Positions 8,971-16,886 of a stretch of DNA of 64,000 bases are shown piece after piece; within the stretch, counting starts at the first letter, position 1, and each line of letters starts with the position of its first letter. Where the stretch lies: contig NZ_CP012109.1 in assembly GCF_000280925.3 (NCBI RefSeq), positions 1,612,001 to 1,676,000 of the forward strand, given 5' to 3'. Source of the stretch: Myxococcus hansupus. GTDB taxonomy: Bacteria > Myxococcota > Myxococcia > Myxococcales > Myxococcaceae. The position numbers and the translations under genes are program-made. A model generated the notes under the pieces. It did not search any database. It saw nothing but the letters and a program-made list of their open reading frames with translations, and was not told the DNA's origin.

Positions 8971-10266
8971 TTGAGCTCGAAGAAGCCCGGCCGTAACGAC
9001 CCGTGTCCCTGTGGCAGTGGCAAGAAGTACAAGGTCTGCCATGCCACCGAAGACCGGGCTCGCGCCGCGCCTCCCGCCGCCCCGGCCGCGCCCCTGCGGG
9101 CCGACCTCGAGGCGGCCATGGAAGTGCTGGGTGACCCCGATGTGTCCAAGCTGTCCGGCGCCCTGGAGCGGCTGGCGGACCTGCTGACGGACTGGGGCCC
9201 CGTGCCCGGCCTGCGCTTCGACGTGAAGGCCTTCTCCGAGCACGTGGGCAAGGAGCTGGCCCGGCTGTCGGAGAACGCGGACCAGGACGCGTCCACGGCC
9301 CGGCGGGAGCTGCTGGTGGGGACGGTGCGCGAGTTGGGGACGCCGGCCTTCCTGGCGTCGCTGGGCGCCGCGCTGATGGCGAAGATGTCCACGCCAGGAC
9401 TGTCCGCCGAGGACCGGAGGGCCATTGGCGTGGGCGCGCTGCTGGCCTCCGCCTCGAAGCGGATGGGCAAGGCCCGGCCGGAGGACATCCCCGTGCTGGA
9501 CGTGGTCTTCGACGTGCAATTCCGTGAATGGAGTGCCCGGCACAAGGAGCTGTCCCAGAAGTACGAGACGCTCGTGAAGGGGCTGGAGGAAGAGTCCCTC
9601 TCCGACGAGGCGAAGGAGGCCCTCCAGCAGGCCCGGGGCGGCGACGTGGCCGCGCTGCTCAAGTACGTTCAGGAAGACCCCGCGCTGGCCGAGCGCATCG
9701 CCCGTGAAGCCAAGGAGCGGGCCGCCCGCGTGGAGGCGTGGCTGCGGGCCTCGACGTCCCCGGCCGTCTTCTCGCCCGAGGAGGAGCTGTGGCTCACCTG
9801 CGCGCTCTGGGAGCATATGCAGGCGCTGAAGAACCTGCCCGCGGGCACGGAGCCCTCGGTGCGCCGCGACGCGGTGACGGCGCTGATGCGGGCGGTGAAG
9901 GGCGCGCTCGACGACGACTTCCTCGCGGGGCTGTTGGACCGGCTGCGGGAGAAGGCGAAGGACGCGGCGGCGGATGAAGCCGCCCAGACGGCGTACATGG
10001 ACGCCGCCATCGCCTTCGAGGCGGAGCCCGCGCGGATGACGCTCGCCGCGCTGCTCACGGCGCGGAAGGAGGCAGAAGGTCGCTCGGCCGAGGAGATGGT
10101 GGCGCTGGCCGACCTCAAGGCGCTCACGGAGTGGACGCCGGAGGCCTTCGAGCCCTACCGCGCGCTGCTGCTCAGCATGGGCCTGCCGGCCGCCGCCGCG
10201 CGCATCGAGCGCTGCCAGGCGTGGCTCAAGGACCATCCCGTGAAGCTGCGCGCCGAGCAGGTCTGA
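8971..10266 (+). CDS. SEC-C motif protein (zinc-binding), uncharacterised
   Basis: A 431-residue protein with an N-terminal SEC-C zinc motif (GRNDPCPCGSGKKYKVCH, about residues 7-24), the metal-binding tail first known from SecA. The remainder is mostly helical and charged, with long Ala/Glu/Leu-rich stretches, and I do not recognise a catalytic domain. The start is TTG at 8971, supported by GAGGTAG immediately upstream, and the SEC-C motif begins within a few residues. SEC-C domains often mediate binding to ribosomes or nucleic acids. The role here is unknown. Confidence 0.82.
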   Translation: MSSKKPGRNDPCPCGSGKKYKVCHATEDRARAAPPAAPAAPLRADLEAAMEVLGDPDVSKLSGALERLADLLTDWGPVPGLRFDVKAFSEHVGKELARLSENADQDASTARRELLVGTVRELGTPAFLASLGAALMAKMSTPGLSAEDRRAIGVGALLASASKRMGKARPEDIPVLDVVFDVQFREWSARHKELSQKYETLVKGLEEESLSDEAKEALQQARGGDVAALLKYVQEDPALAERIAREAKERAARVEAWLRASTSPAVFSPEEELWLTCALWEHMQALKNLPAGTEPSVRRDAVTALMRAVKGALDDDFLAGLLDRLREKAKDAAADEAAQTAYMDAAIAFEAEPARMTLAALLTARKEAEGRSAEEMVALADLKALTEWTPEAFEPYRALLLSMGLPAAAARIERCQAWLKDHPVKLRAEQV

Positions 10267-10278
10267 GCCGGGGCCGCG

Positions 10279-10827
10279 TCAGGACGCCTCGGGCCGGCGA
10301 CGGCGTGGGGCGTCCACGGGACGCACGTCGTTCACGTCGAGCATGTGCGTGGTGGGCTCTCGGGCGTCGTAGAGCACCGTGACGTCCTGGCCCACCTCCG
10401 CGTGAAGGAGGGCATCACCGAACGCGGAGACCTTGTGGAGGCCTTTGTGCGTGGTGCCGTGCTCGTCCGCGAACTGGTAGGTGATGAAGATGCCGCCGTC
10501 CCGGCGCTGCTTCTTGTGCTGGATGCGAACGACGCGTCCTACGACAGCGACTCCCTCCGACAACAGACTTCGGTTCGTCCGGAGATTCCGGAAGCCGTGC
10601 CACACCATCCCCACGCCGGTGCCGAGGAGTCCGAGCGCGAGGATGGCCAGGGGGATGTGTGGAATGTTCCAGGGACGGGGGCTGCCCTTGCCCGCTTCGG
10701 TGGCATGCGGGGCGTCTGCCTCTTGATTCGGCCGTGGCTTCATCATCCCGAGCGTCATGCTCAAGCCGAGCGCGGCCGCGAGTGCGCCGACAATCAGAAG
10801 GGCCGCGGGGCTTTCGCGTGGCTTCAT
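10279..10827 (-). CDS. DUF3592 family membrane protein
   Basis: A 182-residue protein with two membrane segments (about residues 8-28 and 60-80) and a C-terminal DUF3592-type beta domain containing GVAVVGRVVRIQHKK, ITYQFADEHG and VTVLYDAREP. The function of the family is not known. The ATG at 10827 lies 10 bases after the stop of the alpha/beta hydrolase gene, so it is probably the last gene of the TetR-ech-hydrolase operon. The open frame upstream of this ATG overlaps the hydrolase gene and is not coding. Confidence 0.82.
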   Translation of the reverse strand: MKPRESPAALLIVGALAAALGLSMTLGMMKPRPNQEADAPHATEAGKGSPRPWNIPHIPLAILALGLLGTGVGMVWHGFRNLRTNRSLLSEGVAVVGRVVRIQHKKQRRDGGIFITYQFADEHGTTHKGLHKVSAFGDALLHAEVGQDVTVLYDAREPTTHMLDVNDVRPVDAPRRRRPEAS

Positions 10828-10837
10828 CCGGCCGAGT

Positions 10838-11746
10838 CTAAATGCGCGCGCTCCCTTGCGAAAACGCCTCGGCTCCAGAACCTCGCTCGGAGAACCACGC
10901 CAGGGCCCGGTCCCAGAGTGGGAGCGCCTTGGGCCGGAAGTACCCCACGTGCCCGATGGGGCCCATTTCACGCGGGTCGACATCCACGCGCTCGATGGTG
11001 GCCCGCGGATAGGCGTTCAGCAGGAACGCGTCGCGGGAGCTCGGCGGGGCCCACGCATCGTCCAGCGCGTTGACGGCGACGATGGGGACGCGGACCTGCG
11101 CGCACTGCCGCGCCAGCTCCGGCGCGGCCGGGTCGTCGAGGAAGTACCGGGGGAACTGGCACCAGCGGCGCCACTGCCGGTACACGTCGAGCGGCAGGTC
11201 TTCGCCCATGCCGAGCAGACTCCACGGCAGGTATCCCTTCCAACGCACGATGGGCGGGAGCACGACATTCCAGAGCATCCAGACGCGGGCACGCTCGAAG
11301 GGAGACATCCAGCCGTGCCATCCCGCGCCCGCCGCGAACACCTGGCAGCCCGCGATGCGGTGGTGGTTGGGAATGAGCCCCAGCGCATGGCCTCCGAACG
11401 AATGCGCGATGACGAAGAGCGGGAGGCCGTCGTCCGGCATGGCTTCCACCGCGGCCGCCAGGTCAAGCCTCGCCCAGTCGAGAAACGACGCCTGGAAGCC
11501 CACGAGTGACGCGGACTTCGAGCGGCCAATGCCTCGGTAGTCGAAAGTCAGCGTTTCGAAGCCGTGCTGGGCCGCGTGCGCCGCGAAGCGCGCATAGAAG
11601 GTCTGCGGCACGCCGGTCGCGCCCGCGACAAGGATGCGCCCGCGAAGGGGCGCGGTGGCCATGAAGCGGGTGGCGCCGAGGGAGAACCCATCCGACGCGG
11701 ACAAGGCGGTGGCGTCTCCGCGAAGGAGCTCGGGTTGCACTGGCAT
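10838..11746 (-). CDS. Alpha/beta hydrolase (COG4757-like)
   Basis: A 302-residue alpha/beta hydrolase. The strand and nucleophile elbow is IAHSFGGHA with Ser at the centre. The likely acid is in NALDDAWAP and the histidine in the GHVGYF segment near the C-terminus, so the triad looks complete. It lacks a signal peptide and should be cytoplasmic. It lies 20 bases after the enoyl-CoA hydratase and 10 bases before DUF3592, which suggests a lipid or acyl ester substrate within a TetR-controlled operon. The exact substrate cannot be inferred. Confidence 0.86.
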   Translation of the reverse strand: MPVQPELLRGDATALSASDGFSLGATRFMATAPLRGRILVAGATGVPQTFYARFAAHAAQHGFETLTFDYRGIGRSKSASLVGFQASFLDWARLDLAAAVEAMPDDGLPLFVIAHSFGGHALGLIPNHHRIAGCQVFAAGAGWHGWMSPFERARVWMLWNVVLPPIVRWKGYLPWSLLGMGEDLPLDVYRQWRRWCQFPRYFLDDPAAPELARQCAQVRVPIVAVNALDDAWAPPSSRDAFLLNAYPRATIERVDVDPREMGPIGHVGYFRPKALPLWDRALAWFSERGSGAEAFSQGSARI

Positions 11747-11766
11747 GTTTCGAGTCCCTGTCCCGG

Positions 11767-12546
11767 TCAGCGGCCCCGGAAGGTCGCGGGCCGCTTCTCG
11801 AAGTAGGCGGAGATCGCCTCCTGGGCATCCTCCGTCGTCGCGAGCTGCTGAATCGCGGGCAGGAGCTTTGCCGTCGCGGCGCGCTCACCCTCGAGAACGG
11901 CGGTCCTCGCGCTTTCGAGCGTCGCCTTGACGGCGAGGGGCGCCTTCGACGCGATGCGGTTCGCGAGGCCCATCGCGGTGTCCATCAACGCGTCCCTCGC
12001 GACGACGCGCTGCACGAGCCCCAGCCGGTGGGCCTCGCGCGCGTCGAGCGCATCACCCGTCAGCAGGTACTGCATCGCGTTGCCCCAGCCCATGGTTCTC
12101 ACCCAGCGGGCCGTGCCGCCACCGAAGGGGAAGATGCCGCGGTCGATTTCAATCTGCTCGAAGGTCGCGTCCTCGGAGGCCACCGTGATGTCGGCCGCGA
12201 GCATCAGCTCGATGCCCAGGGTGAGGCACTTGCCATGCACCGCGATGATGAGCGGCTTCGTCCTCGCGGGCCCGTGCGTTGCCCAGGGGTCGATGCCCGC
12301 CGAGCTGAACAGCGTCTGCGCGTCCCCGAGCCTGGGGAACACGTCCATCAGGTCGAGCCCCGCGGTGAACATGGAGCCGTGGGCGAAGATGACGCAGACG
12401 CGCACGCTCTCATCGGCTTCCGCTCGCGCCAACGCGGCCGAGAGCTGCTCGATGAACGCGATGTTCATCGCGTTCCGCTTCTCGGGGCGGTTCAGACCAA
12501 GCTTCCGCACGAACCCTTCGGTCTCTTCCGTGACGAGTGTGTTCAT
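11767..12546 (-). CDS. Enoyl-CoA hydratase/isomerase family protein (crotonase fold)
   Basis: A 259-residue crotonase-fold enzyme. The N-terminus has NRPEKRNAM, the oxyanion region has FTAGLDLMD and GKCLTLGIELMLAADI, and both acidic residues typical of hydratases are present (Glu in GIELML and Glu in TFEQIEIDRG). A normal hydration of 2-enoyl-CoA in beta-oxidation, or a related isomerisation, is plausible. The ATG at 12546 overlaps the stop of the upstream tetR gene by four bases (ATGA), so the two are translationally coupled and probably repressed together. Confidence 0.9.
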   Translation of the reverse strand: MNTLVTEETEGFVRKLGLNRPEKRNAMNIAFIEQLSAALARAEADESVRVCVIFAHGSMFTAGLDLMDVFPRLGDAQTLFSSAGIDPWATHGPARTKPLIIAVHGKCLTLGIELMLAADITVASEDATFEQIEIDRGIFPFGGGTARWVRTMGWGNAMQYLLTGDALDAREAHRLGLVQRVVARDALMDTAMGLANRIASKAPLAVKATLESARTAVLEGERAATAKLLPAIQQLATTEDAQEAISAYFEKRPATFRGR

Positions 12547-13190
12547 GGGCCCTTCCTCCTGGCGTGTGACAGCGTTTGAGTGGCGGGAGGCGCGTCCGGA
12601 CGGAGGCACCTCCATGCGGCATCGGCGAAGACCTTCTCGATGCCGGGTTTGAGCTCGACGTGGCCACCCGCCCATCCGCGGAGCAGCTCCTGCGCGGGCC
12701 CGAGCATCAGCGGCATGTAGGCGGAAGGCGGCAGGGCCAGCAGCTCGCCCGCCTGGGCGAAGGCCTTCATCCGACTGAAGCCCTCGCGGACGAAGTCCCC
12801 GGTCGCGGATTGGATTTCCGGCCCGGCTGCGGCCACGGCTTCTTCCCGGCGCATGCGCAGCAGGTAGCGGGCGGCCTCGGGGTGCTCGCGGGACCACGCG
12901 ATGTGGTGCGTGACGACCGCCCGCACGAAGTCTTCCGCGTCGTGCTTCTTCTCCAGGCGTGTTCGCAGCGACTCCTGATGGAGGCGCAGGCAGTCGATGT
13001 ACAGCGCCACCGCGATGCCTTCCTTCGCACCGAAGTGGTGGTAGACGCTGCCCACGCTGGCGCCGCTGACCTTGCGGATGTCCTCGATGGTCGTCGCGGC
13101 CCAGCCCAGCCGGGAGAAGCACTCCAGCGCGGCATCCAGGATGGCACGACGGCTCTGCTCGCCCGTCGCACTGCGGCGTTTGCGCTCCAT
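12543..13190 (-). CDS. TetR/AcrR family transcriptional regulator (controls ech-hydrolase operon)
   Basis: A 215-residue TetR-type repressor. The N-terminal helix-turn-helix spans about residues 12-58, with ATTIEDIRKVSGASVGSVYH and HHFGAKEGI. The C-terminal ligand domain is helical and divergent. It is the first gene of an operon with enoyl-CoA hydratase, an alpha/beta hydrolase and DUF3592, so an acyl-CoA or fatty-acid ligand is a reasonable inference. A promoter overlapped by ATTCTAG palindromes lies directly before its ATG, which points to autoregulation. No Shine-Dalgarno sequence is seen, and the -10 box is so close that the mRNA may be leaderless. Confidence 0.9.
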   Translation of the reverse strand: MERKRRSATGEQSRRAILDAALECFSRLGWAATTIEDIRKVSGASVGSVYHHFGAKEGIAVALYIDCLRLHQESLRTRLEKKHDAEDFVRAVVTHHIAWSREHPEAARYLLRMRREEAVAAAGPEIQSATGDFVREGFSRMKAFAQAGELLALPPSAYMPLMLGPAQELLRGWAGGHVELKPGIEKVFADAAWRCLRPDAPPATQTLSHARRKGP

Positions 13191-13192
13191 GG

Positions 13193-13226
13193 CTAGAATT
13201 TGATTCTAGAACCAGATTCTAGTCAA
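13193..13226 (-). promoter_or_regulatory. Operator and overlapping promoter of the TetR-ech operon
   Basis: A perfect inverted repeat CTAGAAT (13193-13199), TTG, ATTCTAG (13203-13209) is followed by another ATTCTAG at 13216-13222, so three half-sites with 10-13 base spacing are present. On the minus strand, TTGACT (13221-13226) and TCAAAT (13198-13203) form a -35/-10 pair with a 17-base spacer, fully covered by the palindromes. The -10 ends only a few bases before the ATG at 13190. This is a typical layout for autorepression by a TetR dimer. Confidence 0.7.
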
Positions 13227-13256
13227 GGGACCCGCTGGGGCTGTGTGCTCGTCCGC

Positions 13257-13922
13257 CTACACGGTCGCTGCGCGGACGAGCCGCAGGACGACGGTGAAGT
13301 GGAGCGCGGCGCCCACCAGTGTCAGCGCGTGGAACATCTCGTGGTAGCCGAAGACGCCAGGCCGGAGGTTCGGCCGCTTCAGGGCATACGCGATGGCGCC
13401 CGCCGTGTAGGCGACGCCTCCCGCGAGGATGAGCGTCATCTGGTTCCCGGTGAGGGCCTGCCGCGCTTCATCGAAGTACGGAACCAGTGTCCAGCCGACG
13501 GCGACGGCCAGCGCCGCCGTCACGACCTTGGGGGCCTGAATCCAGAACAGCGACTGGAGGACTCCGGCGAACGCGCCCGCCCAGATGAGGAGCAGCAGGC
13601 GGTCGCCCGTGGCACCGGCGATTCCGAGCAGCGCGACGGGCGTATAGGTGCCTGCGATGAGGATGAAGATGGAGGCGTGGTCCATGCGCCGCATCCACGT
13701 CCGCCCGCGCAAGGACCAGTTCACGCGGTGGTACGTCGCGCTGACCGTGAACAACACCACCAGACTGACGGCGAACACGGCGGCGGCGGCCGCGGCCCGG
13801 TGGGTGGGGGCCATCGAGACCAGCACCAGGCCCGCGCCCAGCGCCCCCGTGGCGGCGAACTGATGCAGGACACCTCGCAGCTTCGGCTTCTCCGGGACCT
13901 GGACGCTCAAGGCAGGTCCCAC
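13257..13922 (-). CDS. Haemolysin III family membrane protein (TrhA/YqfA, PAQR-like)
   Basis: A 221-residue protein with seven hydrophobic segments. Family motifs are present: SATYHR at the end of a helix, DHASIFILIAGTYTP, and GYHEMFH near the C-terminus. These include the conserved Asp and His residues that bind zinc in the related PAQR receptors. Bacterial members influence membrane lipid homeostasis, and some were described as haemolysins. It stands apart from the TetR operon, whose operator lies downstream of its stop. Confidence 0.9.
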   Translation of the reverse strand: MGPALSVQVPEKPKLRGVLHQFAATGALGAGLVLVSMAPTHRAAAAAAVFAVSLVVLFTVSATYHRVNWSLRGRTWMRRMDHASIFILIAGTYTPVALLGIAGATGDRLLLLIWAGAFAGVLQSLFWIQAPKVVTAALAVAVGWTLVPYFDEARQALTGNQMTLILAGGVAYTAGAIAYALKRPNLRPGVFGYHEMFHALTLVGAALHFTVVLRLVRAATV

Positions 13923-14017
13923 GTTTCGAAGGTGACGAGGAGGGTGTGCGCGGCTGCGTCGTGCAAGACGGCTCGGCGAGATGCGGGGTACATGTAGGGC
14001 TCCAACTCCACCGGTGG

Positions 14018-14065
14018 GTTACCAGTTGGTAGGTTCCGGTTGAGTAAGTTACTGTTGGGTAGGTT
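14018..14065 (+). promoter_or_regulatory. Repeated operator-like sites before the second tetR gene
   Basis: Two 18-base copies of a GTTAC...GTAGGTT element lie at 14018-14035 and 14048-14065, 30 bases apart (14 of 18 positions identical). Inside and between them are two small palindromes: TACCA-GT-TGGTA (14020-14031) and AGTAA-G-TTACT (14043-14053). They sit just upstream of the GTG start at 14076. They are likely binding sites for the TetR protein itself. The promoter boxes are not clear. Confidence 0.55.
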
Positions 14066-14075
14066 AGAGGTCAAC

Positions 14076-14717
14076 GTGGCGACGAAGAAGCGACTGTCGG
14101 GTGCCGACCGGCGAATCCAGTTGATGGAGGTAGGGCGAGGCGTGTTCGCCTCGAAGGGTTACGAGGCGACGTCCATCGAGGAGGTGGCCCAGCAGGCGGG
14201 CGTGTCGAAGCCCATCGTCTATGAGCACTTCGGCGCGAAGGAGGGGCTCTACGCGGCCATCGTGGACCAGGCGATGGACGACCTGGTGACGCGTGTGTCG
14301 GAGAGCATCGCCACGGGCACGCCTCGCGAGCGGTTCGAGCGGGCGGTGCTGGCCTTCATGACGTACGCCAAGGAGGAGCCCGCGGGCTTCGCGGTGATGA
14401 CGCGCGATTCACCGCTGGCGGCCGGCAGGCGGGGCCTGACGCGCGTCATCGACGACCTGGCGCTGCGGGTCGCGGACATCTTCAAGGTCGAGTTCGTGCA
14501 TGCCGGCTACAACCCCAAGGTCGCGCCCATCTACGCGAACGCGCTGGTGGGCATGGTGACGCAGGTGGGGCAGTGGTGGGCGGAGGAGGGGCGTTCCTTC
14601 TCCATCGATCATGTCGCGAGCCACGTCGCGGCGCTCGGGTGGATGGGATTGCGGCACCTGCCGAAGGAGCCGGCGCCCTCGGGGGGGCGCCGCGCCTCGA
14701 AGCGGCGCGGCGGGTAG
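14076..14717 (+). CDS. TetR/AcrR family transcriptional regulator upstream of ktrBA
   Basis: A 213-residue regulator with an N-terminal TetR helix-turn-helix: EATSIEEVAQQAGVSKPIVY, then EHFGAKEGLY. The C-terminal half is a helical ligand domain with an Arg/Ser-rich tail. I chose the GTG at 14076 because AGAGG lies five bases upstream. The frame is open to a TTG at 14040, but that region carries the operator repeats. The gene is followed after 42 bases by the potassium uptake genes on the same strand, so it may be their regulator as well as its own. Confidence 0.88.
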   Translation: MATKKRLSGADRRIQLMEVGRGVFASKGYEATSIEEVAQQAGVSKPIVYEHFGAKEGLYAAIVDQAMDDLVTRVSESIATGTPRERFERAVLAFMTYAKEEPAGFAVMTRDSPLAAGRRGLTRVIDDLALRVADIFKVEFVHAGYNPKVAPIYANALVGMVTQVGQWWAEEGRSFSIDHVASHVAALGWMGLRHLPKEPAPSGGRRASKRRGG

Positions 14718-14759
14718 GTCGGGCCGCGCTGCCCGCCCGGGTTCTCGCGTGGGAAACTG

Positions 14760-16205
14760 GTGGAAACTCCCGACCTGGAGCATGGTCCGCATTGCCCCGT
14801 GGACTCATTTCTTCGTGCCCCCTTCCATTGGCTCTGGCTGCGCTGGTTCTCCATCTCCCCGGCGATGCTGCTGGCGCTCTCCTTCGCGGTCCTCATCGCG
14901 GTGGGGACGGTGGGGTTGCTCTGGCTCCCCGCGCTGTATACAGGCCCGCGACTGGGCTTCCTCGACGCGCTCTTCACCATGACGAGCGCGGTGTGCGTGA
15001 CCGGCCTCTCCGTCGTGGACACGGCGACGGCCTTCACCCGTTGGGGGCAACTGTGGTTGCTCGTCTTCATCCAGTTGGGCGGGCTGGGGCTCATCACCCT
15101 CACCACGCTGGTCATCGGCGCGCTGGGCCGGAGGTTGTCGCTGCGCAGCGAAGTCATCGTCGGCGCGCCCATTGACTACACGCACCGGGAGAATGTGGTG
15201 TCCCTGACGCTGCGGGTCGCGCGCTTCACCCTGGGCGTGGAAGCGCTGGGGGCGCTGCTGCTGTGGCTGCTGTGGCTGCCGCGGTTCGGCTGGAAGGAGG
15301 CTGCCTGGCACGCCGTCTTCCACTCGGTCAGCGCCTTCTGCAACGCGGGGTTCTCCACGTTCAGTGATTCGATGGTGGGCTTCAACCGGTCGCCGCTCAC
15401 GCTCCTGGTCATTTCCGTCCTCATCATCCTGGGGAGTCTGGGCTACCTGTCCAGCGAGGAGGCGCTTCGCTGGTGGCGCAGCCGAGACCAGCGCTCGCGG
15501 CGGATGAGCGTGCACACCTTCGCGGCGTTGCTCGTCACCGGGGTCTTGCTGGTGGGGGGCACCGCGCTCTTCGCGCTCTTCGAGTGGCGAGGGACGCTGG
15601 CGCCCCTGGGGTATGTGGACCGGATTGCCAACGCCTGGTTCATGTCCGCCACGGCGCGCACGGCGGGTTTCAACAGCGTGAGCTACTCCGAGGTGAGTAA
15701 CGCGAGCGGCTTCTTCACCATCCTGCTGATGGTGGTGGGAGGCAGCCCTGGCTCCACCGCGGGAGGCTTGAAGACGACGACGCTGGCGGTGCTGGCCGCG
15801 CTCGCCTTCACGCGCATTCGAGGGCGCCGCCATGCCGAGCTGCATGGCCGCGCCATCCCGGAGGGCACCATCGAGCGCACCGTGTCGTTGGCCCTCATCG
15901 CCTTCGGGGTCATGACCGCTGCCGTCTTCGTGCTCAGCTTCACGGAGGGGCATGGCGCGGAGTCGGTGCAGGCCGCCCGCGCCAGCTTCCTGCCCGTGTT
16001 CTTCGAGGTGGTCAGCGCCTTTTGTACGGTGGGATTGACCATGGACGTGTCGCCCTCCCTGAGTGTGGTGGGCAAGCTGCAGGTCATCGGGCTGATGTTC
16101 GTGGGGCGGCTCGGGCCCCTGTCCTTCTTCGCGGCCCTCAGCCTGCGTGCCCGGACGCACCTGCGGCATGTGCGCCCCGCGCAAGAGGACCTCATCGTTG
16201 GTTGA
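14760..16205 (+). CDS. ktrB: Potassium uptake channel subunit, TrkH/KtrB family
   Basis: A 481-residue membrane protein with the four-fold M1-P-M2 arrangement of the TrkH/KtrB/HKT family. The four pore loops are visible: SAVCVTGLSV, SAFCNAGFST, SATARTAGFNS and SAFCTVGLTM. Each has the single conserved glycine of the selectivity filter. It would translocate K+ (possibly with Na+) through the inner membrane under control of the KtrA ring. The next gene encodes such a ring subunit. The GTG start at 14760 is preceded by a weak GGGAA. GTG 14799 is an alternative. KtrB fits better than TrkH because of the length (about 480) and the short partner. The symbol is given on that basis. Confidence 0.88.
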   Translation: METPDLEHGPHCPVDSFLRAPFHWLWLRWFSISPAMLLALSFAVLIAVGTVGLLWLPALYTGPRLGFLDALFTMTSAVCVTGLSVVDTATAFTRWGQLWLLVFIQLGGLGLITLTTLVIGALGRRLSLRSEVIVGAPIDYTHRENVVSLTLRVARFTLGVEALGALLLWLLWLPRFGWKEAAWHAVFHSVSAFCNAGFSTFSDSMVGFNRSPLTLLVISVLIILGSLGYLSSEEALRWWRSRDQRSRRMSVHTFAALLVTGVLLVGGTALFALFEWRGTLAPLGYVDRIANAWFMSATARTAGFNSVSYSEVSNASGFFTILLMVVGGSPGSTAGGLKTTTLAVLAALAFTRIRGRRHAELHGRAIPEGTIERTVSLALIAFGVMTAAVFVLSFTEGHGAESVQAARASFLPVFFEVVSAFCTVGLTMDVSPSLSVVGKLQVIGLMFVGRLGPLSFFAALSLRARTHLRHVRPAQEDLIVG

Positions 16206-16214
16206 GGAGTACGG

Positions 16215-16871
16215 ATGAAGCGCATCATCGTGGTAGGGCTGGGCAACTTCGGTGCTGTCATCGCCGCGCGTCTGCACGAGCAGGGGCATGACGTCATCGC
16301 CATCGACCCACGACCGGCGGTGGTCGACGCCCTGGGCTCTCGCGTCTCGAAGGCCATGGTGGGTGACGCCACACAGCGCCAGGTGCTGGAAGAGGTGGGT
16401 GCTCGTGGCGCGGACGCGGCCATCGTCTCCACCGGAGAGGACCTCTCGGCCAGCATCCTCGCGCTGCTCGCTCTGCGGGATACGGGCATCCAGGACATCT
16501 ATGTGAAGGTCCGCTCGGACGATCACGCTCGCATCGCGAACGCGCTGGGCGCCACCGAGAGCATCTTCCCGGAGCGGGAGAGCGCACTGGGCCTGGCCAG
16601 TCGCATCACCAGTGGACGGCTCCTGCAGTACGTTCAGTTGGGAACGGAGTTCGGCCTTCAGGAGATGCCGGTGCCGGAGGCCTGGTACGGCAAGAGCCTG
16701 CGCGTGCTCGCCTTGCCGCAGCGTTACCGCGTGCACGTCGTCGCCGTGCATGACGTGCTCCAGGACCGGATGCTCCCGGTGCCGGATCCAGACCGGCTGC
16801 TCACCCCTTCCGATGCGCTGCTGGTCGCGGGCGAGCCCTCGGCGCTCGAGGCGGTGGCGGCGCTGCGATGA
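16215..16871 (+). CDS. ktrA: Potassium uptake regulatory subunit KtrA/TrkA (RCK domain)
   Basis: A 218-residue cytoplasmic regulator. The N-terminal Rossmann domain has GLGNFGAVIAARL and binds NAD(H) or adenine nucleotides (RCK_N). It continues through VGDATQRQVLEEVGARGAD and VKVRSDDHARIANALGA. The C-terminal 80 residues are an RCK_C ligand domain (YGKSLRVLALPQRYRVHVVA). Eight such subunits form a ring that gates KtrB. It lies nine bases after ktrB with GAGG before the ATG, so both are in one operon. Confidence 0.92.
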   Translation: MKRIIVVGLGNFGAVIAARLHEQGHDVIAIDPRPAVVDALGSRVSKAMVGDATQRQVLEEVGARGADAAIVSTGEDLSASILALLALRDTGIQDIYVKVRSDDHARIANALGATESIFPERESALGLASRITSGRLLQYVQLGTEFGLQEMPVPEAWYGKSLRVLALPQRYRVHVVAVHDVLQDRMLPVPDPDRLLTPSDALLVAGEPSALEAVAALR

Positions 16872-16886
16872 CCCGCGCGGCCGGGC

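Noticed and set aside
8595..10236. Long minus-strand frames opposite the SEC-C gene
   Set aside because: Composition is that of antisense high-GC frames. The plus-strand SEC-C gene has a zinc motif and a ribosome site.
14805..16751. 648-codon minus-strand frame over ktrBA
   Set aside because: Low-complexity His/Gln/Arg sequence. The plus strand encodes clear KtrB and KtrA proteins.
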